A stretch of 64,000 nt of DNA from Lachnoclostridium sp. (GCA_023667185.1 JAMPAP010000001.1:744612-808611), one strand, 5' to 3'; shown: positions 52,189 through 62,175, counted from the stretch's first letter. The notes: a model not told the origin generated them from the letters alone. Numbers and translations are program-made.

Positions 52189-54674
52189 TAATGGTGATGA
52201 TGCTCATGGGAGCTTGAACCATAGCCGCCGGTATCGATATCGTTATGATGTACGTGGCCATGATCATGATCATGTGTGCTGCCGAAGTTAAATGCTACGC
52301 TCAGACGCAGGGTGCGTCCGCCGTTCCATTTGCTGATTTTCTGTCGGTAGCCGTCGCCATAGAGAATATCGCAGCTTCCGGCTGAGTTGAAAATATCCTT
52401 GCAAAGCAGCGATAAGGTCCACTTGCCGAGGCTCTTGCGTAATCCGGCTTCGACATCCCATGTATAATCCTCAATACCTTGTGCGGTCACGGCTTTTGAC
52501 CTATAGCGGCCTGTGGCCTGGAATGTCAAATCCCATGGCAGGCGCACCGAGGCCATGCAGCTGAGGTCGGCCACGAAGCGGTTTTGACCCTTGCCGCTTA
52601 CGGTGTAGAGTTCGCCATGAAGCGGATATTCAGCGGTCCACGCTTTGAGATGCGAGTTGTAGAGATTTACTGAAGTGGTGAGGCTCAGGCGCTTAAAGAG
52701 ATTGTTTGTGGCGATAAGAAGCACACCCGAGTTGAGCATATTCCCTACGTTGGCATGTCCGTAGTACATCGTATTTACTGTGGGGTCAGAAATCATCGGC
52801 GCGATGAAGCTGACGTGGCTGATCATGTCAGACCCGGTTTTCAGGTAGGCTGTAGCCGTAAAAGTCTGATCACCACGGCTCATGACATACGACATTTCTA
52901 CGGCGTCAGAATATTCGGGCTGTATCAGCGGATTACCGATATGAACTTCCGAAGGGTCAGAAATATTTTCAAACGTATTGAGCTGCGGGCCAAACGGGCG
53001 GCGTATGCGGCGTGAATACATCAGAAGAAGTTGGTCATTATCAGTCATCTGCCAGCCTAAAGATGCAGATGGAAATAGCGAGAAATCGTTGCGGCTCGAC
53101 TCGGGTACGTCGGCGTCAGTCTGGCCATAGACGAGTGAGCGTGTGGCTGTATGCCAGGCCTCGGCACGCAGTCCGGCTGAATAGGTTACTTTGTCGTAAC
53201 TTCCTGAAAGATTGAAGTAAAACGCTGTAATATCGGTGTCGTATTTGAATCGGTTGTAGAGCGAATTAAGGGGTGACTGCTCAGTGTCAGTTGGGCCGGA
53301 GCTGTAGGATGCCGGAGTGTTTTCGTGGTTATAATTGCCCTTGTATCCGGCCTCCAGCAGGAGCTCCGGAAGCAGGCGCACCGTATAGTTAGCAGCGGCC
53401 TCTATGTTGCTGATATTCACGTCCTCGTGCTGGGCGCGGACTACTGATTCCACCGTTCCGTCGGCCGCAGTTGCCTGCTCAAAAGAGCGGTTGTCGTCAG
53501 GCCCCTGCCATACGTTGTAACTCACGTTCATGTCGAGTGAATGTTCAGCTCCGAAGTCATGCTTGTAGCCAAGCATCACGTTGGCACCGCGGCTGTCGCC
53601 GCTCTCGCGCATCAGGTTGCGGTTTTCGCGCCACTGTCCCGGCAGGTTGCTGAGATGATAAGTTGTAGTGTGGCTCCACTTGTGTCCTAATGTACCTATT
53701 GCGCTGAGATACACCGTGTTATTCTCGTTGGGCATATAATTTGTGCCAAGGCGTAGAAACGCGCTGTTCTCGTTGGCGTGAATTTTCCCGTCAGAGTTAA
53801 GATAGTTGCCGTTATCGTAATCGCGGCGCGAGGTGATGCCTCCCGGATGGCGGTCGGATTTCAGTCCCACACCCGCAAAGGTCTCGAATTTTCCTTCGTT
53901 ATAATTAATGTTGAAGTTGGCATTTACGCTGCCGCGGGAATCCACTGAAGCATCAGCGCTTCCGAATGTGCCGTGGCGGGTATCATCACGAAGCACTATG
54001 TTGATAATACCGGCCGTACCCTCAGCGCCATGGCGCGATGAAGGATTTGACATCACCTCGATATTCTTCACGCTTGCAGCAGGAATCTGTCGCAGAAATT
54101 GTGCACGGTTATCGTCATTCATGCCCATCTCCTTGCCGTTGACGAGCACCTTTACGTCAGCCTTGCCACGGAGCGCGATGTCGCCATCGGCATTTACGCT
54201 CACCGTAGGGATCACCGAAATCAAGTCCACAGCATTTGCTCCCGCTGAGGCGATATTAGCCTTGACGTCGTAGACAAGGTGCTCAGGGTCAATCGACATA
54301 CGGCGGCGATCACCTATCACCACCACCGTCTCCAGCAATTCCGAGTCAGGCGTAAGGGTGATGTCGCCAAGGTCAATACCCTTATCGGTCAGCATGATAT
54401 CCATATCCTGATTGTCCATGCCTATAAAACTGATGCGCACTATATAATGCCCCGGAGCGACGCCGCTGAGTAAGAATCGTCCCTCGCCATCGCTCAGCGT
54501 ACCGCCGGGAAGCATCTCGTCCGTTAAAGGGTCAACAAGGCTTATGGTGGCAAAATCCACAGGCTCTGACGTCTCGCCCGAGATCAACCGCCCGGTAATG
54601 TCAGCAGCCAAAGCATTTATAGATAATAGGGTAGAGGTGACTACCGCAAGTGATTTGATTATTATATTCTTCAT
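52188..54674 (-). CDS. TonB-dependent outer-membrane receptor with His-rich C-terminus
   Basis: An 828-aa outer-membrane protein. Signal peptide (SLAVVTSTLLSINALAA), CarboxypepD_reg-like domain at 25-110 (ITGRLISGETSEPVDFATIS), plug at about 115-225 (LRGKADVKVLVNGKEMGMND, SNPSSRHGAEGTAGIINIVL), then a beta-barrel of the OMP_b-brl_3 type. The barrel strands end SVAFNFGS, and the last 30 residues contain 11 His (THDHDHGHVHHND and SHEHHHH), an unusual extracellular or periplasmic metal-binding tail. Zinc, nickel or copper uptake or buffering is a reasonable inference. Convergent with rsgA. Confidence 0.88.
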   Translation of the reverse strand: MKNIIIKSLAVVTSTLLSINALAADITGRLISGETSEPVDFATISLVDPLTDEMLPGGTLSDGEGRFLLSGVAPGHYIVRISFIGMDNQDMDIMLTDKGIDLGDITLTPDSELLETVVVIGDRRRMSIDPEHLVYDVKANIASAGANAVDLISVIPTVSVNADGDIALRGKADVKVLVNGKEMGMNDDNRAQFLRQIPAASVKNIEVMSNPSSRHGAEGTAGIINIVLRDDTRHGTFGSADASVDSRGSVNANFNINYNEGKFETFAGVGLKSDRHPGGITSRRDYDNGNYLNSDGKIHANENSAFLRLGTNYMPNENNTVYLSAIGTLGHKWSHTTTYHLSNLPGQWRENRNLMRESGDSRGANVMLGYKHDFGAEHSLDMNVSYNVWQGPDDNRSFEQATAADGTVESVVRAQHEDVNISNIEAAANYTVRLLPELLLEAGYKGNYNHENTPASYSSGPTDTEQSPLNSLYNRFKYDTDITAFYFNLSGSYDKVTYSAGLRAEAWHTATRSLVYGQTDADVPESSRNDFSLFPSASLGWQMTDNDQLLLMYSRRIRRPFGPQLNTFENISDPSEVHIGNPLIQPEYSDAVEMSYVMSRGDQTFTATAYLKTGSDMISHVSFIAPMISDPTVNTMYYGHANVGNMLNSGVLLIATNNLFKRLSLTTSVNLYNSHLKAWTAEYPLHGELYTVSGKGQNRFVADLSCMASVRLPWDLTFQATGRYRSKAVTAQGIEDYTWDVEAGLRKSLGKWTLSLLCKDIFNSAGSCDILYGDGYRQKISKWNGGRTLRLSVAFNFGSTHDHDHGHVHHNDIDTGGYGSSSHEHHHH

Positions 54675-54805
54675 AATGAGCGCAAAGTTACACTATCCCC
54701 CGTGCAACTTTGTTGCAAACTGTCAAATTGTCAAGATGAAGAAATTTTTTCGGAGGAATTTTCACTTTTTATGATTTGAAGGGGTGAATTATGCGTAATT
54801 TTTCG

Positions 54806-54813
54806 TAATTTTG
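54806..54813 (+). promoter_or_regulatory. -7 element of the purH promoter
   Basis: TAATTTTG, 37 bases before the purH ATG; no good -33 element at the usual distance. Confidence 0.55.
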
Positions 54814-54850
54814 CATCCTAATTGCAATCAGATAAAATTACAATACGCAG

Positions 54851-56383
54851 ATGTCAGACAAAAAAGCCATCAAGACAGCTCTGATCTCGGTCTTCCACAA
54901 GGACGGATTGGATGAAATTCTCGAGTTACTTAACGCTGACGGTGTGAAGTTTCTTTCTACCGGAGGCACCCGCTCATTCATCGAAAGTTTAGGTTATGAA
55001 TGTGATGCCGTTGAGGATCTTACAGGCTATCCATCAATCCTGGGCGGACGTGTTAAAACTCTTCATCCCAAGGTGTTCGGCGGTATTCTGAGTCGCCGTG
55101 ACAACGAGTCGGATCGCGATCAGGTTGCCAAATATGAAATCCCCGACATAGACCTGGTCATTGTCGACCTTTACCCCTTTGAACCTACTGTGGCTTCAGG
55201 CGCTTCTCAGGCCGACATTATTGAAAAGATAGATATAGGCGGCATCTCTCTTATACGTGCTGCTGCCAAAAACTTCAACGATGTTATCATCGTCCCCTCA
55301 AAAGGCGAATACGCCATGCTTCGCGATATGCTCAAGGCTAACGGTGCTTCCTCCACTCTGGATGAGCGCCGCCGCTTCGCTACCCGTGCTTTCGCCGTAT
55401 CTTCCGGCTACGATTCAGCTATCTATAATTACTTCGCATCTCTCGAAGAGGGTGCTCCCGAGGATCTCCGCATCGCCATCAACTCTTCCAAGCCGATGCG
55501 CTACGGCGAAAATCCTCACCAGAAGGGTACTTTTTACGGCAACTTCAACGAGCTCTTCGAGCAGCTCCACGGCAAGGAAATCTCTTACAACAATCTCCTT
55601 GACATCGACGCCGCTGTAAGTCTTATGGCTGAATTTGACACTACGGCTTTCGCTATCCTCAAGCATAACAACGCTTGCGGTCTTGCTTGCCGTCCCACCG
55701 TGGCTCAGGCCTGGGCTGATGCTCTCGCCGGTGACCCTGTCAGCGCTTTCGGTGGCGTGCTTATTACTAACGGACTCGTTGACAAGGCTGCTGCCGAGGA
55801 GATCAACAAGATATTCTTCGAGGTGATTATCGCTCCTGACTATGCCGAGGATGCTCTCGAGATTCTCAAGTCAAAGAAAAATCGTATCATCTTGCTCCAG
55901 AAGGCTCCCCTGAAGACGTCAAAGCAGTTCCGCTCTATCCTCAACGGTGCTCTCTATCAGGATCGTGACCTTAAGGCTGAGACTGCTGCCGACCTTACCA
56001 CAGTGACCACTCTTGCTCCCACTGAGGCTCAGGTGAAAGATCTTCTCTTTGCCAACCGCATCGTGAAGCACTCCAAGAGCAACGCTATCGTCCTCGCTCG
56101 CGACGGCCAGCTCATAGCAAGCGGCGTAGGTCAGACCTCCCGCGTGGATGCCCTCAAGCAGGCTATTGAGAAGGCTCGCTCGTTTGACTTCGACCTCAAC
56201 GGCGCTGTGATGGCTTCTGATGCTTTCTTCCCCTTCCCTGACTGCGTGGAGATTGCCGGGAAAGCCGGCATCAAAGCAGTGATTCACCCGGGTGGCTCTA
56301 TTCGCGATAATGAGTCAGTAGAGTGCTGCAACTCTCTCGGCTTAGCTATGGTGACCACCGGTTTCCGCCACTTCAAACACTAA
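54851..56383 (+). CDS. purH: AICAR transformylase / IMP cyclohydrolase
   Basis: A 510-aa bifunctional enzyme for the last two purine steps. The MGS-like IMP cyclohydrolase domain covers residues 1-195 (LISVFHKDGLDEILELLNAD, STGGTRSFIESLGYECDAVE, VKTLHPKVFGGILSR) and the AICAR transformylase domain the rest, with LRYGENPHQ-type sequence MRYGENPHQKGTFYGN, LKHNNACG and KHSKSNAIVLARDGQLIASG. Ends VTTGFRHFKH. It is 27 bases upstream of mreB and probably shares the transcript. Confidence 0.97.
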   Translation: MSDKKAIKTALISVFHKDGLDEILELLNADGVKFLSTGGTRSFIESLGYECDAVEDLTGYPSILGGRVKTLHPKVFGGILSRRDNESDRDQVAKYEIPDIDLVIVDLYPFEPTVASGASQADIIEKIDIGGISLIRAAAKNFNDVIIVPSKGEYAMLRDMLKANGASSTLDERRRFATRAFAVSSGYDSAIYNYFASLEEGAPEDLRIAINSSKPMRYGENPHQKGTFYGNFNELFEQLHGKEISYNNLLDIDAAVSLMAEFDTTAFAILKHNNACGLACRPTVAQAWADALAGDPVSAFGGVLITNGLVDKAAAEEINKIFFEVIIAPDYAEDALEILKSKKNRIILLQKAPLKTSKQFRSILNGALYQDRDLKAETAADLTTVTTLAPTEAQVKDLLFANRIVKHSKSNAIVLARDGQLIASGVGQTSRVDALKQAIEKARSFDFDLNGAVMASDAFFPFPDCVEIAGKAGIKAVIHPGGSIRDNESVECCNSLGLAMVTTGFRHFKH

Positions 56384-56410
56384 CTTATCAACACACTATA
56401 ACCACTTAAA

Positions 56411-57436
56411 ATGGGATTTTTTTCATTTACAAAGGAAATCGCTATTGACCTCGGAACGGCCAATACCATTATAATCCACAACGATAAGATCGTGGTGGAT
56501 GAGCCCTCGATTGTGGCTATTGACAAGCGTGACCCCAAGAAACTTATCGCTGTAGGCCGCGAAGCTAAACTGATGCAGGGTAAGGAAAACGAGGGGCTCG
56601 AGACTGTACGCCCGCTCCGCAAGGGCGTTATCGCCAACTTCAACGCGGCTGAAATGATGATCCGCGGCCTTATCAAGAAAGCAAGCTCCAAGAGCAACTG
56701 GTTTCAGACTTCGCTGAAGATGGTGGTAGGTATCCCCTCAGGCTCCACTGAAGTGGAGATACGCGCCGTGCGTGACTCTACTGAGGTAGCAGGCGGACGC
56801 GACGTCTATATGATCTACGAGCCCATGGCTGCTGCCTTGGGTATCGGTATCGATGTGCTTGCTCCGCAGGGCAACATGATCGTCGACATAGGTGGTGGTA
56901 CCACTGAAATCGCCGTCATCTCGCTCGGCGGTATCGTGTCAAACAAGAGTATTCAGGTGGCCGGTGACGACCTTACTGACGACATCGTGGAGCACATGGG
57001 ACGCGTCCACAACGTGAAGGTGGGCGAGCGCACTGCCGAGCAGATCAAGATCCATGTCGGCTCTGCCCTTACCGAGCTCGATAATCCGCCGGACGACTAT
57101 ATCGTGCATGGTCCCAACAAGATGACAGCACTTCCTATGGAAGTCCCTGTATCTTATCAGGAAATCTCCCACTGCATCGAGAAGTCAATCTCCCGCATCG
57201 AAGCCGCTGTGCTCCAGGCACTTGACGAGACTCCCCCCGAACTCTATTCTGACATCGTCATGAACGGCATATACCTTGCCGGTGGCGGCGCCCTCCTGCG
57301 CGGCCTCGACAAGCGCCTGACTGACAAGATCGGCATCAAATTCCATATTGCCGAAGACCCGCTGCTGGCCGTGGCCAAGGGTACGGGCGTGGCTCTGAAA
57401 AATATCGAGCACTTCGAGTCGTTCCTTATCCGGTAA
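56411..57436 (+). CDS. mreB: Rod shape-determining protein MreB
   Basis: A 341-aa bacterial actin homologue that organises the elongation machinery under the inner membrane. Phosphate-1 motif AIDLGTANTIIIHNDKIVVD, phosphate-2 IVDIGGGTTEIAVISLGGIV, and the adenosine motif GIYLAGGGALLRGLDKRLTD are intact. Length matches the family (about 340). First cell-shape gene in the row mreB-mreC-mreD-mrdA-rodA. Confidence 0.98.
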   Translation: MGFFSFTKEIAIDLGTANTIIIHNDKIVVDEPSIVAIDKRDPKKLIAVGREAKLMQGKENEGLETVRPLRKGVIANFNAAEMMIRGLIKKASSKSNWFQTSLKMVVGIPSGSTEVEIRAVRDSTEVAGGRDVYMIYEPMAAALGIGIDVLAPQGNMIVDIGGGTTEIAVISLGGIVSNKSIQVAGDDLTDDIVEHMGRVHNVKVGERTAEQIKIHVGSALTELDNPPDDYIVHGPNKMTALPMEVPVSYQEISHCIEKSISRIEAAVLQALDETPPELYSDIVMNGIYLAGGGALLRGLDKRLTDKIGIKFHIAEDPLLAVAKGTGVALKNIEHFESFLIR

Positions 57437-57457
57437 TACAATCTCCGGTCTGCTGAG

Positions 57458-58312
57458 GTGAACGAGCTTCTGAAATTCATACGCAAATACAGCTCCTGGC
57501 TGTTGTTTGCCGTTTATGCCGTGGCAAGTTGCATCATGCTGTTTTCGACTAATCCGTATCAGCATCATGTGTTCTTGTCATCGGCATCAACGGTAGCCTC
57601 CGGCGTCTACTCTCTCGTGGGCGAGGTGACTTCGTATTTCTCGCTCCGTGACATCAACGATGACCTCCAGCGTCGTAATTCTGACCTTGAGCTCGAGATA
57701 TATCGCCTCAAGGAGCAGCTCCGCCTGCGCGACGAGTCAGCTTACCGCGATACGATGCATGTGGACAGTGTGCTCTCTCGCTACGATTTTATAATAGCTC
57801 ATGTGATTAACAACTCCACCTCTCGCGCCGACAACTATATCACCATCAACAAGGGCCGCCTTGACGGAGTGCGCCCCGAGATGGGAGTTATGGATCAGAA
57901 TGGCATCGTGGGCGTAGTCAACATCACCGGCGACCATACAGCGCGGCTAATGTCGCTGCTCAACACTAACTTCCGCATCTCCTGCAAGGTCAAAGGTCAG
58001 GATCATATCGGCCCGCTGATGTGGGGCGGCGAGGATCCGTCGATCGCTATCCTCGAGGAACTTCCCTCTCACGCAGTGTTCCACCCCGGCGACACTATTG
58101 TGACCAGCGGCTACTCCACCATGTTCCCTGAGGGTGTCCCCGTTGGCACGGTAATCGATGGTCACCGCGAGCATGACGACAACTTCTTCGCGCTGCGTGT
58201 CAAGCTGTTCACTGACTTTACTACCCTCTCCACCGTCCGCATCATCGATGACCACCTCAGCGAGGAGCTGCATATGGTAGAGACTGATCCTGTAATCAAG
58301 CAAAATCATTGA
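57458..58312 (+). CDS. mreC: Rod shape-determining protein MreC
   Basis: A 284-aa bitopic protein, starting at GTG. A membrane segment (SWLLFAVYAVASCIMLFS) is followed by a coiled coil (DINDDLQRRNSDLELEIYRL, KEQLRLRD) and the periplasmic beta domain (YITINKGRLDGVRPEMGVMD, GIVGVVNITGDHTARLMSLL, IVTSGYSTMFPEGVPVGTVI) that activates PBP2. It starts 21 bases after mreB and ends 4 bases before mreD. Confidence 0.95.
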   Translation: MNELLKFIRKYSSWLLFAVYAVASCIMLFSTNPYQHHVFLSSASTVASGVYSLVGEVTSYFSLRDINDDLQRRNSDLELEIYRLKEQLRLRDESAYRDTMHVDSVLSRYDFIIAHVINNSTSRADNYITINKGRLDGVRPEMGVMDQNGIVGVVNITGDHTARLMSLLNTNFRISCKVKGQDHIGPLMWGGEDPSIAILEELPSHAVFHPGDTIVTSGYSTMFPEGVPVGTVIDGHREHDDNFFALRVKLFTDFTTLSTVRIIDDHLSEELHMVETDPVIKQNH

Positions 58313-58316
58313 CGCA

Positions 58317-58826
58317 ATGGGCAAAACGATAATTCAGCTTTCGCTTTTAGCTATTGTACTGATACTTGCTCAGGTGATTGTTTTCAATAACATCTGCCTG
58401 TTTAACCTCGCCACGCCCATCGTTTTCATCTACCTCATCCTGCGGCTGCCCGTTACGCTGTCGGTCAACTGGACCATGACCATAGGATTTTTCCTTGGCC
58501 TTATCATCGACATCTTCTCTGACACCTACGGAATGAACGCCCTGGCCTGCACCATCCTGGCCGGGCTGAAACATCCGATACTGCACCTTTACATCTCCCG
58601 CGAGGAGGATATGCTCCGCCCTGAGCCGTCGCTTTACTCGCTCGGCACCCCGGCTTACCTCAAATACCTCCTCACAGCCACTCTCCTCTACTGCGTGGTA
58701 ATTTACACTATCGAAGCTTTCACATTATTCAATCCTCTGCGTCTTATCCTGCGCATCATCACCAGCACAGCCCTGTCGCTGATTATAATGCTCGGAATTG
58801 ACAGCCTCTTTACCCCAAGAAAGTGA
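58317..58826 (+). CDS. mreD: Rod shape-determining protein MreD
   Basis: A 169-aa membrane protein with about five hydrophobic segments (LSLLAIVLILAQVIVFNNIC, TPIVFIYLILRLPVTL, TMTIGFFLGLIIDIFSDTYG, LLTATLLYCVVIYTIEAFTL, ALSLIIMLGIDSLF). The GLIIDIFSDTYGMNALACT stretch is conserved in Bacteroidetes MreD. It overlaps mrdA by 4 bases. Confidence 0.88.
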   Translation: MGKTIIQLSLLAIVLILAQVIVFNNICLFNLATPIVFIYLILRLPVTLSVNWTMTIGFFLGLIIDIFSDTYGMNALACTILAGLKHPILHLYISREEDMLRPEPSLYSLGTPAYLKYLLTATLLYCVVIYTIEAFTLFNPLRLILRIITSTALSLIIMLGIDSLFTPRK

Positions 58827-60685
58827 GAAAAGACTATAATCTCGAAAAACGCAAATTCATCATCGGGGGTTTTATTGTAATTGTTGTCTTGATATTTGTT
58901 TTCAAGCTGTTTACTCTTCAGGTCCTCGATTCAAAATACAAGGAGTATGCTGACTCCAATGCCTTTCTCCGTAAGGCCGTATATCCATCGCGCGGCATCA
59001 TTTATGACCGCGACGGAAGGCTTGTGGTCTACAACCAGCCGGCCTACGATGTGATGCTAATCCCTCGTGACGTCAAGAGTTTTGACACCCTTGACTTCTG
59101 CCGCGCCATCAACATCACCCCCGAGCAGCTCAAGAAGCGCTTCGCAGATATGAAGGACCGCCGCCTCAATCCCGGCTATTCATCCTACTCGCCCCAGACG
59201 CTGATCACCCATCTCTCGGCTGAAGACTACGGACGCCTGCAGGAGAAGCTCTACCGTTTCCCCGGCTTCTATATTCAGAAACGTATTCTCCGTCAATATA
59301 ATTACGACTGCGCCGCCCACGTCCTTGGCAACATTCGCGAGGTGAGCCAAACAGACATTGACCACGATGATTACTACTCCCGAGGCGACTATACCGGTGA
59401 CCTTGGCGTGGAAAAAAGCTATGAGGAGTTTCTACGTGGCGAGAAGGGGGTAGAGGTGCTCATTCGCGACGCTTACGGCAAGATTCAGGGCCGTTATGAA
59501 AATGGTGCTCACGACCGCGCTGCCATCTCAGGTAAAAACTTGAAACTCAGCCTCAATATCGAGCTTCAGCAATATGCTGAGTCACTGATGGTCAACAAGA
59601 AGGGAGCCATTGTGGCTATCGAGCCGGCCACGGGTGAAATCCTGTGCATGGTGTCAGCGCCTACGTTCAGCCCCTCGAAACTCGTCGGCCGACAGCGTGG
59701 TGCAAATTACAAAGAGCTTACCCGCGATGCTGACCGCCCGCTGTTTGACCGCTCTATGCAAGCCGCCTATCCCCCGGGCTCTACCTTCAAGCCCGCCAAC
59801 GGATTGATTCTCCTTCAGGAAGGCATCATCACTCCGGCCACATCCTATCCATGCTCACGTGGATTTATCTCGGGACGTCTCCGCCTGGGATGCCACTCCC
59901 ACGGCTCGCCACTCCCGCTCAAGCCGGCACTTCAGACCAGCTGCAACGCTTACTTCTGCTGGGGGTTCAAGGCAATGATTGACCGAAAATCGCGTTATGG
60001 CTCATCGGCTGAGGCTTTTGAGGTGTGGAAAAACCATCTCGTGTCGATGGGCTACGGCTACAAGCTTGGTGTTGACCTCCCCGGTGAAGCCCGCGCATTT
60101 ATTCCTAACTCAGGCACTTACAACAAACGCTACGGCGAAGGTCACTGGAGCGCCAACACTATAATCTCTGTAGCTATCGGTCAGGGCGAGATTCTTGCCA
60201 CCCCGCTACAGATCGCTAATCTCTCGGCCACGATTGCTAATCGCGGGTGGTTTATAACACCCCATGTAGTCAAGGAGATACAAGATACTATTCTTGCTCC
60301 GGAATATACATCCCGACGCTTCCCTACGGTGGAGAGTCGCCACTATGACCAGATAGCCGAAGGTATGCGCATGGCCGTCACCGGAGGTACCTGCCGCCTT
60401 GCTGACCTCCCCGGATGGGAGGTGTGCGGCAAGACTGGTACGGCGCAGAATCCTCACGGCCGTGACCACTCCGCATTCATGGGTTTCGCTCCCTATCATG
60501 ATCCAAAAATTGCCGTGGCTGTATATGTGGAAAATGCCGGTTTCGGTGCCACTTATGGTGTGCCCATCGGGTCGCTCATAATCGAGAAATACCTCAACGG
60601 CTCCATAGCTGAAAATCGCAAATATCTGGAAGAGCGTATGCTTACGTCAAACACCATCGACCTTTACGGCACTAAGAAACATTGA
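58823..60685 (+). CDS. mrdA: Penicillin-binding protein 2
   Basis: A 620-aa transpeptidase of the elongasome, starting at GTG. A membrane anchor (FIIGGFIVIVVLIFVFKLFT) precedes the PBP dimerisation region (YPSRGIIYDRDGRLVVYNQP, YDVMLIPRD) and the penicillin-binding domain: SxxK is STFK (AAYPPGSTFKPANGLILLQE), SxN is TSCNAYF (S-C-N), and KTGT is CGKTGTAQNP. It crosslinks new peptidoglycan with RodA as glycosyltransferase. Overlaps mreD by 4 bases; 6 bases before rodA. Confidence 0.97.
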   Translation: MRKDYNLEKRKFIIGGFIVIVVLIFVFKLFTLQVLDSKYKEYADSNAFLRKAVYPSRGIIYDRDGRLVVYNQPAYDVMLIPRDVKSFDTLDFCRAINITPEQLKKRFADMKDRRLNPGYSSYSPQTLITHLSAEDYGRLQEKLYRFPGFYIQKRILRQYNYDCAAHVLGNIREVSQTDIDHDDYYSRGDYTGDLGVEKSYEEFLRGEKGVEVLIRDAYGKIQGRYENGAHDRAAISGKNLKLSLNIELQQYAESLMVNKKGAIVAIEPATGEILCMVSAPTFSPSKLVGRQRGANYKELTRDADRPLFDRSMQAAYPPGSTFKPANGLILLQEGIITPATSYPCSRGFISGRLRLGCHSHGSPLPLKPALQTSCNAYFCWGFKAMIDRKSRYGSSAEAFEVWKNHLVSMGYGYKLGVDLPGEARAFIPNSGTYNKRYGEGHWSANTIISVAIGQGEILATPLQIANLSATIANRGWFITPHVVKEIQDTILAPEYTSRRFPTVESRHYDQIAEGMRMAVTGGTCRLADLPGWEVCGKTGTAQNPHGRDHSAFMGFAPYHDPKIAVAVYVENAGFGATYGVPIGSLIIEKYLNGSIAENRKYLEERMLTSNTIDLYGTKKH

Positions 60686-60691
60686 CCCATT

Positions 60692-62173
60692 ATGACGCCT
60701 GCAATATCGAATACGTCCAATGAATCGCGGTCAGTTTTTCACGATGTCGACTGGTTTACCATAATCCTCTATCTGATCCTCGTCATCGCCGGGGCTTTCA
60801 GCATATATGCCGCAAGCTATGACTTTGACGAGGCTTCAATCTGGGACTTTACCGAGTTCTCCGGCAAGCAGTTGCGATGGATCGGCTTGTCGCTGGCTCT
60901 CGGTCTGATACTGCTGCTGATAGATGTCCGCATCTATGAAAACTATGCCTACATTATATATATAGCGGTGGTGGCACTGCTTGTGCTGACTATTTTCATT
61001 GCGCCTAATATCAAGGGCTCACATTCATGGCTCGTAATAGGCCCGATGAGCCTCCAGCCGGCAGAGTTTGGAAAATTTGCTACGGCCTTGGCTTTGGCCA
61101 AACTGTTTAACAGCTACAACTTTAACCTTAACGCTTCGCGCAACAATTACTTCAAAGCCCTTGCTATCATCCTCATCCCGTTTGTATGCATTATCCTTCA
61201 GAAGGAGACCGGCTCTGCTCTGGTGTATCTGTCGCTTTTCTTCGTGCTTTACCGCGAAGGCATGAGCGGCCTGGTGCTCCTTGCAGGGATGTGTGCCGTG
61301 ACATTTTTCGTAGTGGCCCTGAAATACTCCACGACCCTCACCCTCGGCATTCCCACCGGCCATGCCACCGTCATGATTATGATAATGTCAATCATGGTGA
61401 TCATGCTTGCCATCCACTGCAACCGCCCTGACGAAGCCCGAAACCTCTTTTTCGTCTATGGCGGTTCAGGACTGCTCGTTTGGCTTCTGACCCTTGGTGG
61501 CGTAAAGATTCCGGGTTATGCTTACTTCCTCTGTGCCATAGCCGGTGGTATAGGCTACTGCGTATTCCTTCTGCTTAAGACCAACTCCCGGGCAGTGCTC
61601 TTCACCATCATTGCCGCAGTGCTCGGCTTAGGCTTCCTATTTTCAGTGGATCACGCCTTCAACAAGTCGCTCAAGACTTACCAGAAGGAGCGCATCATGG
61701 TGGCGCTTGGTATCCTTGACGATCCTAAAGGCGTAGGCTATAACGTCAACCAGTCAAAGATAGCCATCGGCTCGGGCGGTTTCTTCGGCAAAGGATTCCT
61801 CAACGGCACCCAGACCAAGCTCAAATATGTCCCCGAGCAGCATACTGACTTTATATTCTGCACAATAGGAGAGGAAGAAGGCTTCGTAGGTACCACTCTT
61901 GTGCTCGCGCTGTTTCTTACGCTCATACTCCGCGTCATAGTCATAGCCGAGCGTCAGCCCGGTATTTTCGGGCGCGTTTACGCTTACTGTGTCGCGTCAT
62001 ATTTCATCATGCACCTCTGTATCAACATCGGCATGGTCATAGGTCTATGTCCCGTCATAGGTATACCATTGCCCTTCTTCAGCTACGGAGGATCGTCGCT
62101 CTGGGGATTTACCATACTGCTATTCATATTGTTACGCATCGATGCCGCCCGCCGCGAGCGTCCAAGTTACTGA
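60692..62173 (+). CDS. rodA: Rod shape-determining protein RodA
   Basis: A 493-aa SEDS glycosyltransferase with about ten membrane segments. Family motifs: GSHSWLVIGPMSLQPAEFGK, LQKETGSALVYLSLFFVLYR, SKIAIGSGGFFGKGFLNGTQ, YVPEQHTDFIFCTIGEEEGF and GIPLPFFSYGGSSLWGF. The catalytic Asp region (EQHTDFIF) is intact. It is longer than E. coli RodA (370 aa) because of extra membrane helices in the middle (residues about 215-310), a Bacteroidetes feature. It ends 2 bases before the last gene of the operon. Confidence 0.95.
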   Translation: MTPAISNTSNESRSVFHDVDWFTIILYLILVIAGAFSIYAASYDFDEASIWDFTEFSGKQLRWIGLSLALGLILLLIDVRIYENYAYIIYIAVVALLVLTIFIAPNIKGSHSWLVIGPMSLQPAEFGKFATALALAKLFNSYNFNLNASRNNYFKALAIILIPFVCIILQKETGSALVYLSLFFVLYREGMSGLVLLAGMCAVTFFVVALKYSTTLTLGIPTGHATVMIMIMSIMVIMLAIHCNRPDEARNLFFVYGGSGLLVWLLTLGGVKIPGYAYFLCAIAGGIGYCVFLLLKTNSRAVLFTIIAAVLGLGFLFSVDHAFNKSLKTYQKERIMVALGILDDPKGVGYNVNQSKIAIGSGGFFGKGFLNGTQTKLKYVPEQHTDFIFCTIGEEEGFVGTTLVLALFLTLILRVIVIAERQPGIFGRVYAYCVASYFIMHLCINIGMVIGLCPVIGIPLPFFSYGGSSLWGFTILLFILLRIDAARRERPSY

Positions 62174-62175
62174 TT

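Noticed and set aside
62047-62175. N-terminal extension of the gene after rodA
   Set aside because: The extension is the shadow of rodA in another frame; the recognisable start is MADNYLEKK at 62176.
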